Origin: Achromobacter deleyi
Lineage (GTDB): Bacteria; Pseudomonadota; Gammaproteobacteria; Burkholderiales; Burkholderiaceae_B
Direction of reading: 5' to 3'
NCBI RefSeq assembly: GCF_902859705.1
Contig: NZ_CADIJO010000032.1
Span: 1-59,357, forward strand
DNA: 59,357 nt
The notes under the pieces are model-generated. The model was given only the letters and a program-made list of their open reading frames with translations. It did no database searches and was not told the origin of the DNA. This document shows, piece by piece, positions 26,585 to 33,614 of the stretch; positions within the stretch are counted from its first letter, which is position 1; the number at the start of each line of letters is the position of its first letter. Position numbers and translations under genes: made by a program.

Positions 26585-27138
26585 CCGATCCCGTCCTGCT
26601 TTACGCGGCCAGCGCCGCGCTGGCCTGCGTGCTGCTGCTGGGCGCGCTGGAAAAGCTCAAGGACATGACCGCGTTTGCCGCGGCCGTGACCGCCTACGAG
26701 ATCGTGCCGGCAGGTCTGGCTGCCGCGTTTGCCTGGGGCTATGTCCTGGCCGAGGCGCTGGCCGGCGCGCTGCTGCTGGCGCCCGTGAGCCGGTCGACCG
26801 GTGCCGCGCTGGCGTTGGCAGTGCTGGCCGTGGCGACGGCCGGCGTGGCGGTCAACCTGGCGCGCGGCCGACGCGATATCGACTGCGGTTGCGGCGGCCC
26901 CGCATTTCGCAGCGCCGCGGCGCGTGGCGCGGGCCTGTCCTGGTGGATGGTGCTGCGCAACGGCCTGCTGGCGCTGTGGACCTTGCCCGTCTTTGCTGCT
27001 GTCCAGGGGGCATCGCGCAGCCTGCAATGGGCCGATGCCGCTTCGGTCTTCGGCCTGGCCATGAGCGCCGTGGCCCTGTACTTCACCGTCAATCACTTGC
27101 TGGCTTCGCACCTGAAGCTGCAGCAGCTGCATCACTAG
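26581..27138 (+). CDS. aauE: MauE-type membrane protein for TTQ enzyme maturation
   Basis: Predicted 185-aa inner-membrane protein with about four or five helices and the conserved RRDIDCGCGG loop, whose cysteine pair is typical of MauE/DoxX-like proteins. By analogy with methylotroph mauE it acts with MauD to form the many disulfides of the small subunit. Its ATG overlaps the aauB stop. The order B-E-D-A is that of both mau and aau operons. Confidence 0.9.
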   Translation: MTDPVLLYAASAALACVLLLGALEKLKDMTAFAAAVTAYEIVPAGLAAAFAWGYVLAEALAGALLLAPVSRSTGAALALAVLAVATAGVAVNLARGRRDIDCGCGGPAFRSAAARGAGLSWWMVLRNGLLALWTLPVFAAVQGASRSLQWADAASVFGLAMSAVALYFTVNHLLASHLKLQQLHH

Positions 27139-27154
27139 AACCAAGGAGCAACAC

Positions 27155-27793
27155 ATGGAAGCCTTGATCATCTCCAATTTCCTGCTGTGGGGCGTGGTGC
27201 TCTGCCTGCTGCTGGTCATTCTGGCGCTGTCGCGCCAGATCGGCGTGCTGTACGAGCGCGTGGCCCCGATGGGCGCCCTGACCATGGACAAGGGGCCCGC
27301 GGTCGGCGACGCCGCGCCGCGTTTCGAACTGCCTGACCTGCTGGGCCGTCGCCTGACCATCGGCGAACGCGGCCAGCACAGCCAGTTGCTGTTCTTCCTG
27401 TCGCCCACCTGCCCGGTGTGCAAGAAGCTCTTGCCCATCCTGAAGTCCGTGGCCGGCACCGAAAGCGCCTGGCTGCGCATCGTGCTGGCCAGCGACGGCG
27501 AAATGCCCGAGCACCTGGCCTTCTACCGGCAGGCAGGCCTTGAGCGCTTTCCGTATCTGCTGTCTACCGAGCTGGGCATGAAGTTCCAGATCAGCAAGCT
27601 GCCGTATGCCGTGCTGATCGACGAGACCGGCGTCATTCGCGCCAAGGGCCTGATCAATTCCCGCGAACAACTCGAAAGCCTGTTCACGGCCAAGGAACTG
27701 GGCGTGGCGTCGGTGCAGGAATTCCTGGCCGCCGGTTCGCTGGACGAGACCCGCATTTCCCGCAAGGAGAACAGCAATGCTCTGGTTGGATAA
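27155..27793 (+). CDS. aauD: MauD-type thioredoxin-like maturation protein
   Basis: Predicted 212-aa protein with an N-terminal membrane anchor (ISNFLLWGVVLCLLLVILAL) and a periplasmic thioredoxin-like domain. The active site is SPTCPVCKK (Cys86, Cys89). By analogy with MauD it guides disulfide formation in the small subunit. It ends 17 bases inside aauA, so the two genes overlap in different frames and are probably coupled. Ribosome site AAGGAG precedes ATG. Confidence 0.92.
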   Translation: MEALIISNFLLWGVVLCLLLVILALSRQIGVLYERVAPMGALTMDKGPAVGDAAPRFELPDLLGRRLTIGERGQHSQLLFFLSPTCPVCKKLLPILKSVAGTESAWLRIVLASDGEMPEHLAFYRQAGLERFPYLLSTELGMKFQISKLPYAVLIDETGVIRAKGLINSREQLESLFTAKELGVASVQEFLAAGSLDETRISRKENSNALVG

Positions 27794-28292
27794 GCTTGGC
27801 GAGCGCGCGACGCGCTCGATGGCGCACGCCACGTCGCGGCGCAGCGTGCTGAACCGCATTGGCAAGGTGCTGGTAGGCACGGCGTTTCTGGTGCCCGTAC
27901 TGCCGGTGGCCCGGTCGGCGCCCGCAGCCGCCAAAAAGCCGCAAACGGACGAAACCGCCTGCGACTACTGGCGCTACTGCGCGGTGGACGGTTTCCTGTG
28001 TTCCTGCTGCGGCGGCAGCACCACGTCCTGCCCGCCGGGCACGTCGCCATCCGCCGTGTCGTGGGTGGGCACCTGCCACAACCCGATGGACGGCAAGGAT
28101 TACCTCATCAGCTACAACGATTGCTGCGGCAAGACCGCCTGCGGCAAGTGCATGTGCGCGGCCGCCGAGCGCGAGCGGCCGGGCTACCAGATGTTCCTGC
28201 ACAACGACGTCAACTGGTGCATGTCCAACGAGTCGTCCATCTTCCACTGCACCACCTCCGTGATCGTCGGGTTGGCCAAGAAGCAGCCATGA
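27777..28292 (+). CDS. aauA: Aromatic amine dehydrogenase small (beta) subunit, TTQ-bearing
   Basis: Predicted 171-aa precursor. A twin-arginine motif SRRSVL (20-25) precedes the hydrophobic stretch, so Tat export is expected. The mature part has 14 Cys. Trp96 (in SWVGTC) and Trp147 (in VNWCM) match the residues cross-linked to tryptophan tryptophylquinone, spaced 51 as in the family. Asp115 (in YNDCCG) matches the catalytic Asp128 and Thr159 (in HCTT) matches Thr172 of the A. faecalis enzyme, with a constant offset of 13. All four key residues are kept, so the enzyme should be active. Confidence 0.95.
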   Translation: MLWLDKLGERATRSMAHATSRRSVLNRIGKVLVGTAFLVPVLPVARSAPAAAKKPQTDETACDYWRYCAVDGFLCSCCGGSTTSCPPGTSPSAVSWVGTCHNPMDGKDYLISYNDCCGKTACGKCMCAAAERERPGYQMFLHNDVNWCMSNESSIFHCTTSVIVGLAKKQP

Positions 28293-28933
28293 CCAAGGCA
28301 GGCTCGGGTTCCGGCAGAAGGCGGCGGCGCGGCGGGTGGGCCGCGCTGTCCGCCGCGGCAGCCATGGGGGCGCTGGCGGCTGCGGCGGCGCTGGCCGGTG
28401 AGGCGTCGACCTCTGGCGTTCCCTACGCGGCTCCTTCCTCCGCCAAAACTTCCGTGGCGGGCCAGCCCGTCGCCGGAGAGCCCATCGCCGGAGAGCCCGT
28501 CGCCACCCATTCCCCCGACTCCCCTGATGCGTTACGGCAGGCTGCGCGTGCCGACTACGTGCTGAAATGCGCCGGCTGTCATCGGGTCGATGGCCGGGGG
28601 AGCACGCCGCATGGCATTCCGGATTTTCGTAATTCCGTCGGGGCGTTCGTGCATCTGCCAGCGGGACGCGAATACCTGATTCGTGTGCCGGGGGCGGCGT
28701 ATTCGCCCTTGAGCAACGCGGACCTGGCGGCGGTATTGAACTGGGTGCTGCTGACCTTCAGCCCCGCTCAGCTTCCTACCGATTTCCAGCCCTATACCGA
28801 AGCCGAGGTGGCCGCCGCACGCCCAAACCGCTATCCCGATGTGGTGCCGGTACGCCACGGCCTGGCGCAGGAATTGGCCAGGCAGGGGTTCACTTTGTCT
28901 GATTATTCCTACGGCAGCGCCCGCAAACCCTGA
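28289..28933 (+). CDS. Single-haem c-type cytochrome of the amine locus
   Basis: Predicted 214-aa exported protein. A very basic start (GRRRRRGG) precedes an Ala-rich hydrophobic segment, then a linker with a short repeat (VAGQPVAGEPIAGEPVA), then a haem site CAGCH in YVLKCAGCHRVDG. Only one CXXCH is seen. It could accept electrons from the amine dehydrogenase or help maturation. It is not a MauG: MauG needs two haems. The ATG overlaps the aauA stop as ATGA. Confidence 0.85.
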   Translation: MTKAGSGSGRRRRRGGWAALSAAAAMGALAAAAALAGEASTSGVPYAAPSSAKTSVAGQPVAGEPIAGEPVATHSPDSPDALRQAARADYVLKCAGCHRVDGRGSTPHGIPDFRNSVGAFVHLPAGREYLIRVPGAAYSPLSNADLAAVLNWVLLTFSPAQLPTDFQPYTEAEVAAARPNRYPDVVPVRHGLAQELARQGFTLSDYSYGSARKP

Positions 28934-29033
28934 AGCTGCGCGGTTTTTAGGGGTTGTCACGGATACTCCACGTCCGGCGCTCGGTGATAGAAAGAAGCCA
29001 GCCATTTGTTCCTAGCCGCGCGCCGGAGTCTTC

Positions 29034-29999
29034 ATGTCCCATCGCCTCGTACGCAGCGCGCCCCAGCAGTTCCGGGATTGCGCCAGCTGGAAAGACAACA
29101 TCAGCAACACCTTCGTGCCGCTGGAAGTGTCCGCGGCCAATCCGCAGCGTTTCCGCAGCAGCGTGGCGGTCGATTCACTGGGCTGGATGCAGGTCTGTGA
29201 AATGCACACGGGGGCGCAACGCGTGCGTCGCACCAAGCTGCTGGCCGACCGCGCCGAGGCATCCGGCTACAAGGTGACGCTGCAGCTGGCCGGGCGCAGC
29301 GAAATTCGCCAGGCTGCCCGCAGCGCTTTGTTGATGCCGGGCGATTGGGGCATCTACGACACCACCCGGCCCTACGAGGTCGACGTCGACGACGATGCGC
29401 ATTTCCTGGTGATGCAGGTGCCGGGCAAGCAATCCGAAGCCTGGCAGCCGTTCATCCAGAATGCGGTGGCGCGCAGTTACAGTGCTCGCCACGGTTGCGG
29501 CCGCATGGCCATGGACCTGCTGCGGGTGGCCCTGAGCGAACATGCGCACCTGTCCGATAGCGCTGCGCGAGACGCCGCCAATGCGGTCATGCAGATGATG
29601 GGGCTGGACATCAGCGAACGTGCCGGTGGGTTGGCCGAACAGGACCAGGCCGACATGCGCCAGGCGCAACTGCGCCGTGTGCAGCAATACCTGGTCGACA
29701 ACCTGCACGATCCCGACCTGTCGCCGGCCAGCGCCGCCGTGGCCCTGCGCGTGTCACGCCGCTATCTGTACAACCTGTTCGCCCAGGCCGCCACCACGCC
29801 GGCAGATTTCATCCTCAGCGCCCGGCTGGAACGCTCGCGACATATGTTGGGTGACGCCACGCAAACGACGCGGCAGATCGGCGACATCGCTTTTCGCCAC
29901 GGCTTTTCTGACGCCGCGCGCTTCAGCCACGCATTTCGCAATCGGTATGGGGTGTCGCCGTCGGAGTATCGGCGCGGACTTAAAGGTTTTCCTCGTTGA
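29034..29999 (+). CDS. AraC-family activator, FeaR-like
   Basis: Predicted 321-aa regulator. An N-terminal ligand-binding part (about 20-190) resembles the AraC-binding-like domain of FeaR, with LLMPGDWGIYDTTRPYEV. The C-terminal roughly 100 residues hold two helix-turn-helix motifs, SPASAAVALRVSRRYLYNLF and IGDIAFRHGFSDAARFSHAFR (quoted in part). FeaR of E. coli activates tyramine and phenylethylamine oxidation and the aldehyde dehydrogenase gene, so a matching role here is well supported by context. Its last 20 bases overlap the convergent queH end. Confidence 0.87.
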   Translation: MSHRLVRSAPQQFRDCASWKDNISNTFVPLEVSAANPQRFRSSVAVDSLGWMQVCEMHTGAQRVRRTKLLADRAEASGYKVTLQLAGRSEIRQAARSALLMPGDWGIYDTTRPYEVDVDDDAHFLVMQVPGKQSEAWQPFIQNAVARSYSARHGCGRMAMDLLRVALSEHAHLSDSAARDAANAVMQMMGLDISERAGGLAEQDQADMRQAQLRRVQQYLVDNLHDPDLSPASAAVALRVSRRYLYNLFAQAATTPADFILSARLERSRHMLGDATQTTRQIGDIAFRHGFSDAARFSHAFRNRYGVSPSEYRRGLKGFPR

Positions 30000-30654
30000 T
30001 GAGGTCTTCTTTGCCGTAGAACTTCACGCCGATGTGAATGCGCTCGCGGCCCTGGGCACGGCGGTGGCGGTTGGTGTCGCGCAGCGAATACACGCAGCCG
30101 CAGTATTCCTGCTGGTAGAAGTTCTCGCGCTTGCTGATTTCGATCATGCGGGACGACCCGCCACCCTTGCGCCAGTTGTAGGTCCAGTAGATCAGGTCGT
30201 CGTAGCGGGCGGCGGCGCGCTCGCCGCAGCCGTTGATCTGGTTCATGTCTTTCCAGCGCGAAATGCCGAGCGAGCTGGTGATGGTGTCAAAGCCGTGTTC
30301 GTGGGCATACAGCGCGGTGCGTTCGAAGCGCATGTCGAAGCAGGCCGTGCAACGCTCGCCGCGTTCGGGGGCGTTCTCCATGCCCTTGACGCGATCGAAC
30401 CAGTTGTCCATGTCGTAGTCGGCGTCGATGAACTCGATACCGTGCTGTTCGGCGAAGCGGATGTTTTCCTGCTTGCGGATCTCGTACTCTTTGACCGGAT
30501 GGATGTTCGGGTTGTAGAAGTAGATCGCGTAGTCGATGCCGGACGCGGTCATGGCTTCCATGACCTCGCCAGAGCAGGGCGCACAGCACGAGTGCATCAG
30601 CACTTTGCTGCGGCCGGCGGGCAGGTCGAGTTTGGGGCGCACGAGTTCGGACAT
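29980..30654 (-). CDS. queH: Epoxyqueuosine reductase QueH
   Basis: Predicted 224-aa enzyme of the DUF208/QueH family, which reduces epoxyqueuosine to queuosine in tRNA anticodons, a non-homologous alternative to QueG. Cysteines are kept in HSCCAPCSG (Cys23, 24, 27), RCTACF (Cys102, 105) and EYCGCVYS (Cys185, 187), the expected iron-sulfur and metal ligands. Length is normal. It is convergent with, and overlaps by 20 bases, the FeaR-like gene, with no terminator between. Confidence 0.92.
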   Translation of the reverse strand: MSELVRPKLDLPAGRSKVLMHSCCAPCSGEVMEAMTASGIDYAIYFYNPNIHPVKEYEIRKQENIRFAEQHGIEFIDADYDMDNWFDRVKGMENAPERGERCTACFDMRFERTALYAHEHGFDTITSSLGISRWKDMNQINGCGERAAARYDDLIYWTYNWRKGGGSSRMIEISKRENFYQQEYCGCVYSLRDTNRHRRAQGRERIHIGVKFYGKEDLINEENL

Positions 30655-30666
30655 GATCTGACAGGC

Positions 30667-30691
30667 AAATAAGGCGGAAAACTCCTTATTT
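30667..30691. repeat. Inverted repeat in the queH leader
   Basis: AAATAAGG (30667-30674) and CCTTATTT (30684-30691) are perfect 8-bp arms around a 9-base spacer, 12 bases before the queH start. On the minus strand it includes GGAG and could mask or display a ribosome site, or be an operator. The known preQ1 riboswitch class features are not evident. Confidence 0.4.
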
Positions 30692-30755
30692 TACGATGAG
30701 TTGCCGCTTTTGCACGGGACGCCCCAAGCGGGCTGCCTGGCGCGTCCCTGATTGT

Positions 30756-33530
30756 TCAGCCGAACACTGCCTGCCAGAGTTCGCGCACCGCGGCGCGCTC
30801 GGCCTGCAACTGGTCGGGGGCGACCCGGGCCTTTTCCACGCCTTGCATGCGCAGCTGGTGCTGGATGCGCCGCAATACTCGGTAGGCGTCGCCCGCGCGC
30901 GCCGCCAGGGCGGGGTCGATCAGGCCCGCCTCGCCGGCCAGGCGCAGCAGCGTGATGTTGCCCAGATTGCGCACCAGCACGGCGTGCGTGCCCGCATGGC
31001 ACAGCACCAGGTACTGGGTCACGAATTCCACGTCGACCATGCCCCCGCTATCGTGCTTCAGGTCGAACTTGCCGCTGCTGTTCGGGTGGCCGGCGTTGAT
31101 TTTCTCGCGCATGGCCAGCACTTCGTCGCGCAGCGCGGCCGCATCGCGCGGCATCACCAGGATGGCCTCGCGGATCTGCTCGAAACGCTCGCCGACGGCT
31201 GCGTCACCCGACGCGTAGCGGGCCCGGGTGAGTGCCTGGTGCTCCCAGGCCCAGGCGTGCTTCTGCTGATACTGCTCGAAGGCCTCTACGGACACGGCCA
31301 ACAGGCCCGCATCGCCGTCCGGGCGCAGGCGCAGGTCGATTTCGTACAGACGGCCCGATGAGGTCATCGTCGACAGCCACGACGTCATGCGTCGGCCCAG
31401 CTTGGCATAGACCTCGGATGCGTCTTCGCGCGGGTCGTCGTACAGGAACACCAGGTCCAGGTCCGACGAATACCCCAGTTCCTTGCCGCCCAGCTTGCCG
31501 TAGGCGATCACCGCGAAATGGGGCTTGGCGCCGGCCACTTTGTTGACCAGCGGCCAGGTGCGATGGATGGTTTCGGTGAGCAGCAGGTCAGCCAGCGCCG
31601 ACAACTGGTCGGCCAGTTTCTCGACCGTCAGTTCGCCTTCCAGGTCTTGCGCCAGCAGCTGGAAGCTGGCCTGGCGCTGCACGTCGCGCATCAGGTTCAT
31701 CTGGCGTTCGATGTCCGGATCGCCGTCAGGCAGGCGGCAGGCGTCCAGGTCGGCGCGCAGTTGCCGGGCGATCTGGGCGAAGTCCAGCGGTTCGAACAGG
31801 GTGCGCCAGTCGATCAGGCTGTCCAGCAGCAGCGGATGCTGCGTCAGGTATTGGGCCGCCCAAGGGCTGGCGGCCACCATGCGGGCTACGCGCGCCAGGG
31901 TGTCGGGATATTCCGCCAGCAGGGCCAGATAGGCGCTGCGCTGGGCGATCTTTTCGATCAAGTCGAACAGGCGCACGGCCGCAGCCAGCGGGGCCGGCGT
32001 CTGGCGGGCGGCGCGCAGCGCGGCAGGCAACAGGACTTCCATGCGGCGGCGGCTGCTTTCCGGCAGGCTGCGGATACGGTGGCTGCCCAGCAGGGTTTCG
32101 GTGCGGCGCAGCAGGTCGTCGGCTTCGTCGCCGAAGGCCTGGCGGATCTGCTCGGCCAGTTCGCACTCGCTGTCCGGTTCGCCCGTCGCCGGGTCGCCTT
32201 GGGCATCGGGCGCATTGGCCGTGTCCTCGGTGTCCATGCCCACCATCCGGAACACGTTGCGGAAGGTCTGCGAAACGAATTGGCGGTGCGCGGCCAGGGT
32301 GCTTTCGAAATCTTCCGGGGTGAAGCCCAGCGCAGCGGCCAGTCCGGCGCGCAGTGCGGGGTCGCCGGGCAGCAGGTGGGTCTGTTCGTCTTCGCGGTAT
32401 TGCAGCGCGTGTTCGGTGCGGCGCAGGAAACGGTAGGCCTCTTCCAGGCGGCGCGCGTCGTCTTCGGGCACCAGACCGGCGACGCATTCGGCGTGCAGCG
32501 CTTCCAGCAAGCCCCGCTTTTGCAGGGCCGGCATGCGGCCGCCACGGATCAGCTGGGCCAGTTGCACCACGAATTCGATCTCGCGGATGCCGCCATCGCC
32601 CAGCTTGATGTTGTTGGCGCTGTCGATGCCGTTGCGGGCCATGGCGCGCCGCTGCCAGTCCTGGCGAATGCGCTCGCGCAGGGCCCGCAGCGCGGCCAGC
32701 GCGTCGAAGTCGAAATATTTGCGGTACACGAAGGGCACGCGCAGGCTTTCCAGCTGGCGCGCCTGGGCCGCGCTGTCGCTGCCCTCGAACGCCTGGGCGG
32801 GCATCAGCCGCGCCTTGAGCCAGGCATAGCGTTCCCACTCCCGGCCCTGGCCGATCAGGTAGTGTTCCAGCGCATCCAGGCTCCAGGCCAGCGGGCCGGC
32901 ATCGCCGTCGGGACGCAGGCGCAGGTCGGTACGAAAAACCTGGCCGTTCGCATCCACCTCGGACAGCACGGGCATCATGCGCCGGGTCAGGCGGCCGTAG
33001 AACTCGTGGTGGCTGATGCGGCGCGGACCGTCGGTGTCGCCTTCCTCGCCATACAGCATGATCAGGTCGATGTCGGACGAGACATTGAGCTCGCAGCCGC
33101 CCAACTTGCCCATGCCCACGATCAGCATTTCCTGGGGCTGTCCGGTGGCCGGATCGCGCGGCACGCCATGCACGGCAGCCAGGTCGGCCGCCACGCTGCG
33201 GTAGGCAGCCGCTACCGCCATGTCGGCCAGCGTCGTCATGGCGCCTACCACTTCTTCAAGCGGCGCCTGGCCGGCCAGGTCGCGCACGATCAGCGTGCTG
33301 AACACGCGTTCCCGCAGTTTGCGCAGCACTTGGCGGCACAGGTCCACCGGTAGCACGGCCGGCGCGCCGGGGCCCGCCAGCTCCGCCTGCCACTGCGCCA
33401 GCCGCTCGGGGGTGACCGGCAGGCGCACGGCGTCTTCCAGCCAGGCGGCCAGGTCTGGATGGGCATCCAGACGGCGGCGCAGGTGGCCGGACCAGGCCAG
33501 GGCGGGGGCGAGCAGGGAGGGCGTGGACAT
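30756..33530 (-). CDS. glnE: Bifunctional glutamine synthetase adenylyltransferase/deadenylylase
   Basis: Predicted 924-aa enzyme that adenylylates and deadenylylates glutamine synthetase in response to PII proteins. Two nucleotidyltransferase domains are visible: the second half has GKLGGKELGYSSDLDLVFLY and the first half GMGKLGGCELNVSSDIDLIM (each in part). An all-helical linker lies between. The ATG at 33530 removes a leader that would overlap the yhdP control region. Length is close to E. coli GlnE. It is divergent from yhdP with an 84-base gap. Confidence 0.95.
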   Translation of the reverse strand: MSTPSLLAPALAWSGHLRRRLDAHPDLAAWLEDAVRLPVTPERLAQWQAELAGPGAPAVLPVDLCRQVLRKLRERVFSTLIVRDLAGQAPLEEVVGAMTTLADMAVAAAYRSVAADLAAVHGVPRDPATGQPQEMLIVGMGKLGGCELNVSSDIDLIMLYGEEGDTDGPRRISHHEFYGRLTRRMMPVLSEVDANGQVFRTDLRLRPDGDAGPLAWSLDALEHYLIGQGREWERYAWLKARLMPAQAFEGSDSAAQARQLESLRVPFVYRKYFDFDALAALRALRERIRQDWQRRAMARNGIDSANNIKLGDGGIREIEFVVQLAQLIRGGRMPALQKRGLLEALHAECVAGLVPEDDARRLEEAYRFLRRTEHALQYREDEQTHLLPGDPALRAGLAAALGFTPEDFESTLAAHRQFVSQTFRNVFRMVGMDTEDTANAPDAQGDPATGEPDSECELAEQIRQAFGDEADDLLRRTETLLGSHRIRSLPESSRRRMEVLLPAALRAARQTPAPLAAAVRLFDLIEKIAQRSAYLALLAEYPDTLARVARMVAASPWAAQYLTQHPLLLDSLIDWRTLFEPLDFAQIARQLRADLDACRLPDGDPDIERQMNLMRDVQRQASFQLLAQDLEGELTVEKLADQLSALADLLLTETIHRTWPLVNKVAGAKPHFAVIAYGKLGGKELGYSSDLDLVFLYDDPREDASEVYAKLGRRMTSWLSTMTSSGRLYEIDLRLRPDGDAGLLAVSVEAFEQYQQKHAWAWEHQALTRARYASGDAAVGERFEQIREAILVMPRDAAALRDEVLAMREKINAGHPNSSGKFDLKHDSGGMVDVEFVTQYLVLCHAGTHAVLVRNLGNITLLRLAGEAGLIDPALAARAGDAYRVLRRIQHQLRMQGVEKARVAPDQLQAERAAVRELWQAVFG

Positions 33531-33614
33531 GGGTATCAGGCGAGAGACGAATGGGCGCGTTTCAGGTATAAGTGGGGACGATACCGCAAGACATATTCTC
33601 CTGCCCACCGATCC

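Noticed and set aside
28289..28933. The amine-locus cytochrome as a MauG
   Set aside because: Only one CXXCH is present, while MauG has two haem sites and a longer cytochrome c peroxidase-like fold.
30667..30691. A preQ1 riboswitch before queH
   Set aside because: The short dyad has none of the expected A-rich tail and pseudoknot features that could be read with confidence.
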